Of a DNA stretch of 64,000 nucleotides, positions 34,431 through 46,508 are shown piece by piece. The notes below the pieces were generated by a model. That model had not been told where the DNA came from and made no database searches. It was given only the letters and a program-made list of their open reading frames with translations. This stretch comes from Limonium bicolor. Lineage: Eukaryota > Streptophyta > Magnoliopsida > Caryophyllales > Plumbaginaceae. Location: the NCBI GenBank assembly GCA_023374045.1, contig CM041777.1, forward strand, positions 106,959,810 to 107,023,809, in the 5' to 3' direction. The number at the start of each line of letters is the position of its first letter. Within the stretch, counting starts at the first letter, position 1. The translations under genes were made by a program, and so were the position numbers.

Positions 34431-35680
34431 ATTTTCTTCTTTTTTTATGTGAGCAAACTTTGTATGGTGAGATAATGTACCATTCCTCCTCAAGATATGC
34501 ATTCCCCCTTAAACCGAGCATTCCCCCTGAATATGTTAAAACCTTGCAGCACTTGAACGAGATTTGGTTAATCAAGTAACATATTCAAATTATCCACCAT
34601 ATTTCCCTCTTTTGTGAAATCAAAAAATGGTACTAAAAACTATATCTCACAAAGTGTAAAATAGCATGCAAGATCATGAAAATGGCGTTTATACAAATTC
34701 ATGCGTAGGAACACAGAACATAAGGATAGGTTGTCCATAGAAAAGGCAATGAAGGTGTGGCAGGGTCAGGATAAGGCTGACTAGGAAGCTGGCTATCAAA
34801 ATTAAAGGCAACAAGGCAAAAGGACAAAAGATCAACACATGCTTCAAGAATACCATATGGCCAAGCGTGTGAAAATATAGGTTAGGTCTTCAAGAACAAC
34901 TTCTGCAAATTTATTCATCTGCTTAGGTAGATAGGCCAAAAGCTCTGAGGGTTATGAAGGCACACCCGAAGCCTTTAGTGGTTGTTTGATATTACACTAA
35001 TCATCGTTCAGTTCAAGACCCATCTTGGAGAGAGTTGTGGATCCAATCATGATTATGATCCGGAGGCGTAAACATGACATCATCTAGAGGTACAACATGA
35101 ACAATTATTTGTGTAAACTCGTGCAACATATAGTACATCATAAGTGGGTAAGACTGGTAAGAATCTCCATTTGTAGAGTGTTGCATAATTCCTTTATTTC
35201 TTCCCAAAAAACCTCAGTTCTAATCTTGGACAGGGTTATTCAGCCTTGTGCTGAGGCAAAGCTAGCATCTGAAGTTGGAAGATACATGTACAGCCATAAG
35301 TGAATCACCCTTTTTCATGTCACTATTCGAGAATCTTTTATGGGATAGGAAGAGAAGACTAGCAAAAAGACTAGTATGAAAGACATTGGTGAGGTAAAAA
35401 TGTGTCCAACAAAGAAACTGACAAAAATGGTACGGGAAACTTGTAGAGAAAATGGTGAGCGTAAAGTGACCAGCGAAAGGGGGTTCTATGCTGAGGGAAA
35501 AGTTGGTCAGGTAGAGAAAACTGGAAATTTAAGTGGTGGTAATAAATGGATAGTGCCATCAAATGTTCAATGTTCCAACTTAGAATCTGATCCAGATCAG
35601 CCAAATTAATAATCAAGAAATACCACGGAAAGAAAAGTAATTCTTACTTTATTATGGAGTTTAAATGAAATAATAAAATA
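34431..35680. other. Untranslated 3' part of the copia element
   Basis: About 1.2 kb lies between the LTR and the RNase H remnant. Open frames on both strands (for example 35376-35609 plus) have no recognisable domain. Nothing else is supported here. Confidence 0.35.
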
Positions 35681-35684
35681 TACG

Positions 35685-36135
35685 TCACGCTCCACTCACT
35701 CTAAAGTACCAAGTTTGATGGACACAATAGAAGTCAATATGATAAAAAAGAATACACCTTTTGTCAACATTGAAGATCCATAGTGCAAGACTGAAGGAGG
35801 ATAATGTTTCACGTGGAAGAGCTTTGGTGAAAGTGTTTGCCAATTGTTGATCAGTGGCACAATGAGGGAGATCCACAATATTCTCGCCAACTTGATTTTA
35901 ATAAAAGTGATGACGAAACTCAATATGTATAATTATGGAATGTTGAACTAAATCCTTCGCCAGTGCAATGCTGAAGGGAATATCGGTAGATTGGCACAGG
36001 AGACTAAGGAACACCATAGTCAGCCAATTGATATTGAAGGTAGTGGACGTAGGCGCATAAAGCAGTATCAACGATATATACATGTTCAATGTGGAAGAGT
36101 GCAATATGTGATTGCCTATTAGAAAAACCAAGACA
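35685..36135 (-). pseudogene. copia RNase H remnant
   Basis: Minus-strand fragments in two frames read HSIIIHIEFRHHFY and VDLPHCATDQQLANTFTKAL then PRETLSS, the highly conserved end of copia RNase H. The frame changes between the two blocks. Confidence 0.8.
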
Positions 36136-36291
36136 CCAGACTTGAACTGACCAATTTGGGGTAGAACCAGAATAATTTTTTTTTCTTATCAGTATCGATC
36201 TGTGAAAGCTCTTAGAAAGAAGGAGGATCCTACATGAAAAACCAAACCAAAGTAAGCAGAGTATGATTTTCTTTCATATGACGAGAGCATC

Positions 36292-37909
36292 TGCAGACTG
36301 TCTTTCGAGTGGGTGAAATGGTGTAAAATTAAAAGAAAGGAAATTAAAACTCAAATTATAAACGTCGGGCTGCAAACAAATCCCGGTCGTGTAGTTAGTA
36401 AAAACAAGTGTCGTATCCACACAGGGAGATTGTTCAATTATCCTAGTCTTGGTAGTTACTAAAAAACTATAAAAAGGGGTTTAGCCGGAGGCAAGCTTGA
36501 TTTGTTGTTGGATTAATTCAGAAATAATAAAAACCGTAAAAACGGTGAATTAATTGATGTGAATGGAAAATGTATCCTAGGATAGCGGGGGAATTTTCCT
36601 AAAACTTAAAATATTTAAAACACTTGTCTCATTATTTATTGCCTATTAGAGTTAATAATTGTCAGTTACGAAACTCTTAATAAAAGCCTTAAATATTTTC
36701 CTGCTCAGTCCGGAGTGTAAATACTAAGATAATTCCTTTGTGGTACCTAGACTATCTCAAAATCATATGTTGATAATACCAAGTAAATGCAGTCGTTGTC
36801 GCGCAAAGCATTTAGCATATTAGTTGAAAGGCAAATTAAAACAAGTTAAATGAGAGAAACAGGTGATAAAATTAATTACGTAATATAGAAATCAAACCCC
36901 CATCTAGGATACAAATGAAAATTACTCAGGACATTAACGGAGATAAGAAGATTACAAGCTAATTTTTTGACATTAATTCAAGAGGAAGAACTGGTCTGTT
37001 CTCGCTCTCACTGCTGCTCTTCTATTTCTTTTGTTACTGCGTGAGTGTGGACTGATGTGGTGTTACGGGAGGAAATATAAGTGGAAGCGAATGGGTGAGT
37101 GTGGTGAATGGTTTCTTCAGACTCCCGTCGTGCGTGGTCTGTTTATGCAGTTAAGGTGGTGGGTTTATATAGAGGTTTGGATCCGTACGAATTTGATTTG
37201 CAGATGAAGAAGAGCATTGATTGCTTCATTGATTGCGCAGGGGACAGACTGAATACGCGTGCGGAGTAGATGGATAAGTTGCGGGCGAGTCGGGCGAGTT
37301 GCAGACGACGACGGCGCGAAGAAGATACTGGTCGCGACTGATAATTAGTCACGGTTATATTGGTGTCCGCCTGCTGGTACCGCCCAATAAGTGGCGGTAA
37401 CCTCTGTGTTGTCCGCGAGGCGGTAGCCTCAGTGTTGTCCGCGAGTTAAGAGGCGGTAGCCTATGCCTCGTCCGTGTGTGGTGACCGCGAGTTAAGAGGC
37501 GGTAGCCTCTATGTTGACCGCGAGGCGGTTGCCTGTGTGGTGACCGCGAGTTAAGAGGCGGTAGCCTCTATCACCGTCCGCCAGTTATGAGGCGGTCGCC
37601 CCTGTGGTGTCCGCCAGGCGGTAGCCTGTGAGAAGACCGCGTGTTATCGCGATGTCAAGCTTATTTCTTCTACTAGCTCTAGATTCTTCGTTTCGGCTCC
37701 GTTTTCTGAGCCGTCTGCGCCTATACGTTCGTCTCTTAATCTACTTCACTCCCAGCTTGGTTTTCCTCATGTTAAACCAATAAATTTGTGAGATAAACAA
37801 TAAAACATAAACTAGAGGAAAACTAACCGAAGTGGAGAAATGAGCAAGAAAAGTGCTAATATTATATATGAAATACACCTATAAATCATGCTCATTTGGA
37901 CACTTATCA
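36292..37909 (-). repeat. Athila-like LTR, left copy
   Basis: Begins TGCAGACTG and ends CACTTATCA on the plus strand. Contains a GC-rich internal repeat block (37365-37650) and the ORF at 36.99-37.35 kb that is simply part of the LTR. Confidence 0.92.
37365..37650. repeat. GC-rich short tandem repeats in the LTR
   Basis: Repeats of GACCGCGAGTTAAGAGGCGG followed by TAGCCTCTAT and variants (CCGCGAGGCGGTAGCC, CCGCCAGGCGGTAGCC) recur about eight times. Each has a short inverted CCGC/GCGG pairing, so each unit could form a small hairpin. The right LTR carries the same block at about 43485-43770. Confidence 0.85.
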
Positions 37910-39030
37910 CACCCCCACACTTATCTTTTTGCTTGTCCTCAAGCAAAACTACGTACCTAAGTAGGGAATGCTCAATATTAACAAATATTATTATGAAGGG
38001 TAGGATAAAGAACTCAATAGTACATGATCTTAAACTTTTTAGAGGAGTGTGATCCATCACCTACTGGTGGCATAGGTGTACTCAGGGCAAAAATAAAAAT
38101 AAGAGTTTCGGGGTATGATCCGGAGTACTTCAATGCTTCTTGATTTAAGGTGACTTTGAGAACTTTTACCATGGCCAACTTCTCTCAAGAATGGGCATTG
38201 AGGAGAAAACAAAAGGAAAAATAGATTTATGCATTTGTTTCACTTTTGCATAAGAGATGAGAAGATAATATGTAGGCATCAAGCCTTTGTATTTAAGAAC
38301 ACTCAACTCTCTTTGTTGGTTACCAATGGTGTCTCACAAGTCCCTTATTTATTTTATTTTTTCCTTTTTGACAGAGAAGCACCCCTTAGCAATCCCTAAG
38401 AAAGAAGACAGAAAGAACCCCTGAGTAATAAAAATCCAACCATTTCAGATCATTTGGTCACACCGCATAAAAATGCTCCTCAAAAGTAATCAAAATTTTA
38501 AAATTTTTGTACATTTTTGTACCATTTATCCCACAATTCATAACAATATTTATTCCTAAAGAGAACAACCCACATAAAAAGGGTCCGCGATATTGAATTT
38601 GAACAAACGCAAGATAAGCAGAGAGATTTAAGCATTTAAGCATAAAATGTCACCGAAAAGGGCACACTCCCCCACACTTAAATTGAACAATGTCCTCATT
38701 GTTCACTAGAAAAACAAGGGAAAGATTCAGAAGGCCTTTTCGGTAAGTAGATAAAATAGAGAGAACACGAAGCTCACGAATATTCATTTAAGCATATAAA
38801 TTCTCCTCTGCATATTTTATTTAAATAAAAGCAAGTTTAAAGAAACTGGTACTCCCCTGATTTTATTTTTGCTAGCGTGTTTTGGACTTCCCCCACACTT
38901 GAGCTTCAGCCTCAAGTAGCGTAGCTTGGTTGCGGTGTAGACATGAAATTGCACCTGCATAAAACACTAGAAGCAACCATACTATAAACGGGGTTAAAAG
39001 TTAGCAAAAATAAAATTGAAGGGAATCTGA
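37910..39030. other. Non-coding 3' interior of the Athila-like element
   Basis: Contains two CCCCCACACTT words (37910 and 38890) and several GTCCTCAAGC/CTCAAGTAG blocks typical of such elements. No coding domain. Confidence 0.5.
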
Positions 39031-39419
39031 AAATTAAAACAGCATAAAAGCATATAAAAGATAAGTTCGTCCGGGTTGCCTCCCGGAAAGCTGCCCTTCT
39101 TTAACGTCTTTGGCTAGACGCTTTTTCGTTAGATCGATCCTGGGGGTGGTTATGAGGAGTAGATCCAAAGCATGACTCGATGGTTTTTTTGAGAGTCCAC
39201 CTGGATGCATGTTTTCTTTTCTTATCCCGCTCTTCGTCCGGGATTGGTGGTGGTATCTCTGTGATAGACATGCCGTCTGGAAGGGTAATAAACAGAAGTG
39301 GGGATGATGATGATTGAGTATCCCTACAAACTTGAGATCTTTGGATTTGCTATCTGGAGATCTTCCTGATGCAAACTCCAGCTTTTCGTTGTAAGCTTGA
39401 AGGGTGATCTTCCCCTGGG

Positions 39420-41905
39420 CTACCCAAATGTGCACATCGGCTGTGGCAAGGAATGGTCGTCCAAGATGAGAGGTGTAGTGGAGTTTTCTTCGATGTCTAG
39501 AATGACAAAATCGCATGGGAAGTATAAGTGCTCCACTTTAATGATAACATCCTCCACCACTCCGCTTGGGTATGTTACCGAACCATCTGCCAGTTGCAGG
39601 GTCATCTTAGTCTTTTTCATCTCTCCAATTCCCAACTTTTTGAAAGTGGAGAGGGGCATCAAATTAATGGAGGCACCCAGATCGCATAAGGAGTATGGAA
39701 ATGAGGTGCTACCAATTGTGACTGGAATAGTGAAGCTGCCCGGATCATTGCATTTTGATGGTAGTGGTTTTTGTAGAGTAGCTGAGCAAGCTACATTGAG
39801 AGGTACCGTACCGACTTCGGCCAGTTTAGTTTTGTTGGATATGAGGTGTTTGAGGAATTTGGCATAGTTTGGCATTTTGGCAATGAGGTCTACAAACTGT
39901 ATGTTGACGTTTAGTTGCTTCAGCATCGCCAGAAACTTACCATATTCATTATCCAATTTCTGCTTCTGGAGTCGGCGAGGAAATGGTATAGGCGGTTCTT
40001 GTGAAGGAGGTTCTGAAGCTGGTGGAATAGTGAGGACGCTTGGAGATGTCTTTTCTGCTGGGAACTCAGCTTTTTCTTCACTATCCTCTTTGGATTCTTC
40101 TGATTGTTGCGGGATGTGAATCTCGTCGGTTTTCTTACCGCTTCTCAAGGTTATCGCCTTAACCTCTTCTTCGTCTTCTTCGAAGTCGAGCTTTTCGTTT
40201 TCATAACCAGCCACCAAGTGCTCAAGGTAGGTATTCTCAGATTGAATACGATTATTATAGACTTTGGCGGTGCTTTCAAGTTCAGCTACATTCCTTTTGG
40301 AAGTCTCAATTGCTACAACCCACTCTTGGAGGGAAGGGTGTAGTTCTGGAACTTTAGCTGTTTTAGCCACCTCCGTCTTTTCTTCATCGTGCTCCTTCAC
40401 ATAGATGCACTTGGCTTGCTCTCTTGGATTTGGTTCATTTTGGCTGGGGAGAGCCCCTGGCGGTCTTCGAGCAAGATGTTCTGCAAGTTGATTGAATTTT
40501 CCTTCGATTTTCTGGTTGAAGGCTTCTTGCGCAGAAAGCTGGTTCTGAGTTATAGACATGAATCCCTTCATCATCTCTTTGAGTTCTGCGTTTGGATCAG
40601 AAGAGGATGAAGGTGGTTGTTGTTGTTGTTGTAAACCTGGAGGGGCACCTTGTGCTCTATAACCCATATTAGAGTTTGGTTGGGGTCGGTTCCCCTGATA
40701 GGCATTGGAATTGTTGTTCTGCCCTCCTTGGTTTGATCATTATTTTTCCATGAGAAATTCGGGTGATTTCTCCATGGGTAGTTGTTGTTGATGTTGTTGT
40801 TTAGGAATTACCGGGACGGTTTCCTATGAATTGTACTTCCTCGTACTGGCCTTTACCTTCGCATGATGGTTTCATGAGGACCGCGCATATGACACATCCT
40901 TCTGTAGGTGGAACTGGTGGTGAACTTGTAGGTGGGGAGCTATTGTTTTTACAATTTCGTTTTGTGATGTTGTTAGCTTTTCCACCATCTTTGCAAGGGA
41001 CGAGATCTGAGCCGATAAATGATCTGTAGGCTCAACATGGAGTAGGCCTGCTGCTCGTGGCGTTCTTCCTTTGGATCTCGTCCACTGTCTCGTGTTGCTC
41101 GTCATGGTTTCGAGAAGATCCATTCCTTCTTTAGGAGATTTCATCATGAAACTTCCTCCTGCAGAGGAATTGACGAGTAGTCGGTTCCCATCATCCAGAC
41201 CGTTGAAGAATGACAGGCAGAGGGATTGATCGTCAAGACCATGGTGGGAACATTTCATTAGCATATCTTTGAATCTGTCCCATGCGTCGTACAACGTTTC
41301 TCCCGGCTTGACAGAAAGTGTTGATTTCACCGATCAATTGCCTTGTTCTACTGGTTGGGTAGTATTTGGCAAGGAATTTTTGGGCCATTTGAAGCCATGT
41401 GGTGATTGATCGGGAGGGAAGGCTTCGGTACCACCGGTTTGCTGAATCCGATAATGAGTGAGGAAATAGTTGGAGTCGAATTCTTTCTTTGACATTGCCG
41501 GTTTGACCAAAGGAATTGCAAAAGTCTAGGAAGAGACTCAGATGATTTGGGGCTTCATCTGGGTTCGCTCCACTAAACTTGCCTAGATCCCGGACGGCGG
41601 TGATGTAGTGGGTTTTGAAAACCCATCGTCCGGCTTCTTCTGGTGTTAGTTCGGGGGAGAACTATAGCTGATGCTCTTCCTTCGGTGTTAGGTTGGTGAT
41701 AATCAGATAGGACACGGTGTTCTGGTTGAATTGCATGGTCCATTTCATTTATAACTTCGTTATTGGCCATGGCTTGGTTTCTCAGGTTTCTTTGTGCTTG
41801 TAATAAAGTACGCTCGGGCTCGGGGCTCGGACTGATTGGTGGAGAGCCTCGGGTTCGAGTATTTGGCATGCACAGAAGATAACTTGTGGTTTTCAGAAGC
41901 TGCAA
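39420..41905 (-). pseudogene. Athila-like gag and retropepsin, frameshifted
   Basis: Reading the minus strand: an N-terminal block (41905-41573, MPNTRTRGSP then NNEVINEMDHAI), a core gag domain (41330-40872, GETLYDAWDRFKDMLMKCSH; LCLSFFNGLDDGNRLLVNSS), a Gln/Asn-rich linker with NHPNFSW near 40760, then a long open frame 40667-39420 of 415 codons. The last includes EEVKAITLRSGKK, YAKFLKHLISNKTKLAE, PGSFTIPVTIG and the protease motif CDLGASINLMPLS, the usual Athila form with L after the catalytic D. The gag core and the N-terminal block are out of frame with each other, and another break lies near 40700-40870. Thus no full polyprotein can be made from this copy, although the protease part is intact. 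Confidence 0.88.
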
Positions 41906-42390
41906 AATTAGTTAGTAAATAAAATAAGAAAGACAGAAATTGGTTAGGCTGATAAACGTTAGGAGTTAGTATACTGGAAATTATAAGTTAGTAGTTAGAG
42001 ACAACGGAAATGAAATGTTAAGGACAATGGAAAAGAAAATGTTAAGGACAATGGAAAGAAAATGTTAAGGACAATGGAAAGAAATGACAGGAAATTTAAG
42101 TTAGTAGTTAGAGACTATGGAAAGAAAGGACAATGGAACGAAATGACAATGGAACGAAATGACAATGGAACGAAATGACAATGGAACGAAATGACAATAA
42201 TATTAAGATGTTAGGAGTTAGATGTCCAAAGTCCGAAGTCAAATGTCCAAGTCAGGTCAGAAGTCCGATGTCCCAAGTCAGATTATAAGTCCGATGTCCA
42301 AGGTTAGATTATTAACAAGATAATATTGACAGTTTATTATAATAAAACAGGTGAACTACCGGAAACTAGGGAAATTGATGGAATCAATCT

Positions 42391-42407
42391 CCCCGGCAAC
42401 GGCGCCA
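42391..42407 (-). other. tRNA-Asp primer-binding site of the Athila-like element
   Basis: The minus strand reads TGGCGCCGTTGCCGGGG, complementary to the 3' end of tRNA-Asp, three bases from the inner edge of the right LTR. Confidence 0.9.
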
Positions 42408-42410
42408 ATT

Positions 42411-44029
42411 TGCAGACTGTTCTTTCTGAGTGGTTGAAATGGTGTAAAATTAAAAGAAAGGAAATTAAAAACTCAAATTATAAACGTCGGGCTGCAAACA
42501 AATCCCGGTCGTAGTTAGTAAAACAAGTGTCGTATCCACAGGGAGATTGTTCAATTTATCCTAGTCTTGGTAGTTACTTAAAAACTGTAAAAAGGGGTTT
42601 AGCCGGAGGCAAGCTTGATTTGTTGTTGGATTAATTCAGAAATAATAAAAACCGTAAAAAGGTGAATTAATTGATGTGAATGGAAAAATGTATCCTAGGA
42701 TAGCGGGGGAATTTTCCTAAATTACTTAAACATATTTAAAACCTTGTCTCAATTATTTATTGCCTATTAGAGTTAATAATTGTCAGTTACGAACTCTTAA
42801 TAAAAGCCTTAATATTTTCCTGCTCAGTCCGGAGTGTAAATACTAAGATTAATTCCTTTGTGGTACCTAGACTATCTCAAAATCATATGTTGATAATTAC
42901 CAAGTAAATGCAGTCGTTTGTCGCGCAAAGCATTTAGCAATATTAGTTGAAAGGAATTAAAACAAGTTAAATGAGAGAAACAAGTGATAAATATTAATTA
43001 CGTAATATTAGAAATCAAACCCCCATCCTAGGATACAAATGAAAATTACTCAGACATTAACGGAGATAAGAAGATTACACAGATAGATTTTGACATTAAT
43101 TCAGAGGAAGAACTGGTTTGTTCTCGCTCTCACTGCTGCTCTTCTATTTCTTTTGTTACTGCGTGAGTGTGGACTGATGTGGTGTTACGGGAGGAAATAT
43201 AAGTGGAAGCGAATGGGTGAGTGTGGTGAATGGTTTCTTCAGACTCCCGTCGTGCGTGGTCTGTTTATGCAGTTAAGGTGGTGGGTTTATATAGAGGTTT
43301 GGATCCGTACGAATTTGATTTGCAGATGAAGAAGAGCATTGATTGCTTCATTGATGCGCAGGGGACAGACTGAATACGCGTGCGGAGTAGATGGATAAGT
43401 TGCGGGCGAGTCGGGCGAGTTGCAGACGACGACGGCGCGAAGAAGATACTGGTCGCGACTGATAATTAGTCACGGTTATATTGGTGTCCGCCTGCTGGTA
43501 CCGCCCAATAAGTGGCGGTAACCTCTGTGTTGTCCGCGAGGCGGTAGCCTCAGTGTTGTCCGCGAGTTAAGAGGCGGTAGCCTATGCCTCGTCCGTGTGT
43601 GGTGACCGCGAGTTAAGAGGCGGTAGCTCTATGTTGACCGCGAGGCGGTTGCCTGTGTGGTGACCGCGAGTTAAGAGGCGGTAGCCTCTATCACCGTCCG
43701 CCAGTTATGAGGCGGTCGCCCCTGTGGTGTCCGCCAGGCGGTAGCCTGTGAGAAGACCGCGTGTTATCGCGATGTCAAGCTTATTTCTTCTACTAGCTCT
43801 AGATTCTTCGTTTTGGCTCCGTTTTCTGAGCCGTCTGCGCCTATACGTTCGTCTCTTAATCTACTTCACTCCCAGCTTGGTTTTCCTCATGTTAAACCAA
43901 TAAATTTGTGAGATAAATAATAAAACATAAACTAGAGGAAAACTAACCGAAGTGGAGAAATGAGCAAGAAAAGTGCTAATATTATATATGAAATACACCT
44001 ATAAATCATGCTCATTTGGACACTTATCA
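42411..44029 (-). repeat. Athila-like LTR, right copy
   Basis: Nearly identical to 36292-37909. The differences are largely one-base insertions or deletions in homopolymers, a pattern that may partly reflect sequencing error. Confidence 0.92.
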
Positions 44030-44034
44030 GCATC

Positions 44035-45272
44035 CAAAGTGTATCAGCCACCAATTTGGAAAGTCTTTATTATCCTGAGAAGAGAAAACAGTTAGTGCCG
44101 CTTAGGGACCCATTGTTGTCTAGGATGTCTAAGATTGATATAAAACTGAGCATATTTAACAGTATTAGACTGACCAAGTCGAGCATTCTTGTGTTGAAGC
44201 TATGACATGATCGAATGGTGACCATGTATGTGACAGGAACTATACTCTACCCTTACATGTGAAGCAACATTCACAGTAGTAGTGTATATGAAGTTCGTGG
44301 TTACCAACACTAGGATATCTTGTAGGATCCGTCATAGTTTGTGAATTTTGTTTCTGAGGTAAAACATTAGACGTTGATGAAGTAGTGCCATAAAACCCTA
44401 GACCAACACGCCCTTGATTAGGTAAACTACCATTTCATTAAGTTTAGATTTTCCTTTATACCACGCGGGATTTTCCAAAGTCATAATGTCTAATTTTCTA
44501 TTAAGTGCATCACACTGCCTTTGTAGATCAGCATTACTCTGATGTATCCACTCATTATTAGCTCTGAGAGATTGAATTTCTGTTTCTGCCCACTTAAGAA
44601 TAGAACTCAGTTTAGTATTGACAGGTGCAGTAAACGTAGATTGAACAACCTTAGCTGAGTTCAAGACTAGCTGAGATGCCAACTCCTATTTTGTTCTTTC
44701 AAAACAACCATCTCTCTTGTAGTTTACTAATCATAACAAGAGACTCAGTGGTATGTTCCTGTTTCGTTTCCAAATCCCTAATTTTGAAAGAGCATCTTTC
44801 AACATATGAAACACTTGAGACTTAGTAGAACTATCATAAAAATCATTCAAGCTTTAAGAACTTACCGGATCCCTTATGAGAGATTGAAGTACCTTATCTC
44901 AGTCATCAAACACATAGTTTCATCATATTTGACAGCGTCAGTATGAGACCGATGGATTGTAGTCATGTAATAATGTGCTGCATTGCTTTCTACGCCATCT
45001 AATTTAGCATCATCCTCACCCACACGGCGGTTGTCATGTGTGACTCACATCCTCGATGTTTGTGGAGGTTTCGATGGTAAAGGACAATCCTTTATCAAAT
45101 GACATGTTTTGTGACAACGGAAACATTCGTGCTTGTTGGTATTATACTCACGTTTAGAATTCCACTATAGTAACCTCCATGTTTTCGACTAAGAATGCGC
45201 TTTAGCCCTTGAGTTAGCATAGTTATCTCATTCTCCATGTCACTAAGTCTGGCGTTTCGACATATTTCTTTG
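44035..45272 (-). pseudogene. copia gag C-terminal part with zinc knuckle
   Basis: Near 45084-45130 the minus strand reads ECFRCHKTCHLIKDCP, a CX2CX4HX4C gag zinc knuckle that binds the element RNA. Upstream in plus coordinates (44398-44682 minus) is a coiled-coil-like open frame (NNEWIHQSNADLQRQCDALN). The frame is broken between them. Confidence 0.7.
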
Positions 45273-45277
45273 CCATG

Positions 45278-45785
45278 TGTAACACCCCATATGGGTAACT
45301 GTCCAACAACCTAGCTCTCAAACCATCCAGGCTTGAAAACTAGCCACTTTAGGCCCTCAATCCTAACTTGGGCTTAAAAGTGGAAGGCCTGTTGTTGTAG
45401 TCAACCCATGTGTTTGCATATAGGAACTCACAATACTACTCATATCCCGATGTGGGATGGGGGTATTACATACTCCCCCACTCAAAGAATGCGACGTCCT
45501 CGTCGCAAGCCTAATATCCAAGTCCCATGGACCTCCTCGGTAGGTGTCGGGTTACCCATCCCGACACGGTCCGAGTCCCGCTCTGATACCATTTGTAACA
45601 CCCCATATGGGTAACTGTCCAACAACCTAGCTTCAAACCATCCAGGCTTGAAAACTAGCCACTTTAGGCCCTCAATCCTAACTTGGGCTTAAAAGTGGAA
45701 GGCCTGTGTTGTAGTCAACCCATGTGTTTGCATATAAGGAACTCACAATACTACTCATATCCCGATGTGGGATGGGGGTATTACA
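45278..45785 (-). mobile_element. TRIM (508-bp mini LTR retrotransposon), TSD CCATG
   Basis: Two LTRs of about 193 bases (45278-45470 and 45594-45785) begin TGTAACACCCCATATGGGTA and end GATGGGGGTATTACA. The 123-base interior holds, on the minus strand, a tRNA-Met primer site (AATGGTATCAGAGCGGG) next to the right LTR and a purine tract (GAGTGGGGGAGTA) next to the left LTR. Perfect 5-bp duplications CCATG lie at 45273-45277 and 45786-45790. There is no coding capacity. The LTRs differ only by small gaps, so the insertion is recent, and it interrupts the copia gag. Confidence 0.95.
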
Positions 45786-45790
45786 CCATG

Positions 45791-46480
45791 AATGCGAGAT
45801 CCTTGTGCACCACTACATCTTGTTCATTCATCTTGGTTTCATGAACTAGCAGATCTGAAACAATTCTTCAAATGACATAGATGATAATTCTTTCATTTTC
45901 TCAAGAAGCGATGTATAGTTAAGCCAATCCTTGGTTAATGAGTCAAGAAATATATCATTAATAGTTTCATTAGAAAGAGTTACCCCAACCGTTTTGATTT
46001 CCATAATTACTTGATTGAACCTTTCCACCGTCAGTGCTAGACTCCCGCCCTCTGACATCTTGAAGTTATTAAACTCTCGTTGAAACTGTTTCTCCTTGGC
46101 TTTCCGGATTGATTTTGTTCCTTGATAAGCATTCTTTAGATAGTCTTATACTCCTTTTGCCGTTCTCACACCCAATACTCTTCCTTGATCTTCATCAAAC
46201 AAGGAGGAGACAAGAATGCGAAGAGCTTGTTTATTCTTGCTTAAAAGATTTTCATCAGCTTCCGTCCATTGATCCTTGGGTTTGGTCTATCTCACACCTT
46301 CAGTAATGACAGTAGGTTTGTAATCACCTTGCATCACAACCTTCCAAATCTTGTAATCCACGGACAACAAATGATCTTCCATCTGTTCGCACCACTTGGA
46401 ATAATTGAATTTAGTCAACCTTGATGCTTTTACATAATACGAACTCATCTTTACGATCTACCCAGAAGTGTTAACCTCTA
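45791..46480 (-). pseudogene. copia gag N-terminal part
   Basis: The frame at 46058-45846 reads SLALTVERFNQVIMEIKTVG and SLTKDWLNYTSLLEKMKELS, matching the UBN2-type gag of copia elements. It is continuous across the TRIM with the zinc-knuckle part. Other frames extend it toward the primer site at 46500. Confidence 0.75.
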
Positions 46481-46508
46481 TATTGGGTAAACCCGCTCTG
46501 ATACCACT

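Larger units (their letters stand above)
36292..44029 (-). mobile_element. Athila-like gag/protease-only LTR retrotransposon (TR-GAG type)
   Basis: Long LTRs of about 1.62 kb (36292-37909 and 42411-44029) differ mainly by single-base gaps, and a perfect 5-bp TSD GCATC lies at 36287-36291 and 44030-44034. On the minus strand the primer site TGGCGCCGTTGCCGGGG (42391-42407) matches tRNA-Asp, usual for Athila/Tat elements. A polypurine tract (AAGTGTGGGGGT on the minus strand) abuts the left LTR at 37910. The 4.5-kb interior codes only for gag and the aspartic protease; there is no reverse transcriptase, RNase H or integrase. Such non-autonomous elements depend on an intact relative. It sits inside the copia element, so it is younger. 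Confidence 0.92.

Noticed and set aside
35376..35609. 77-codon plus-strand frame inside the copia element as an extra gene
   Set aside because: It is opposite in direction to the element, has no recognised domain, and lies in its untranslated part.
39397..40610. Several plus-strand frames over 73-156 codons
   Set aside because: Antisense shadows of the Athila-like gag/protease frame on the minus strand.
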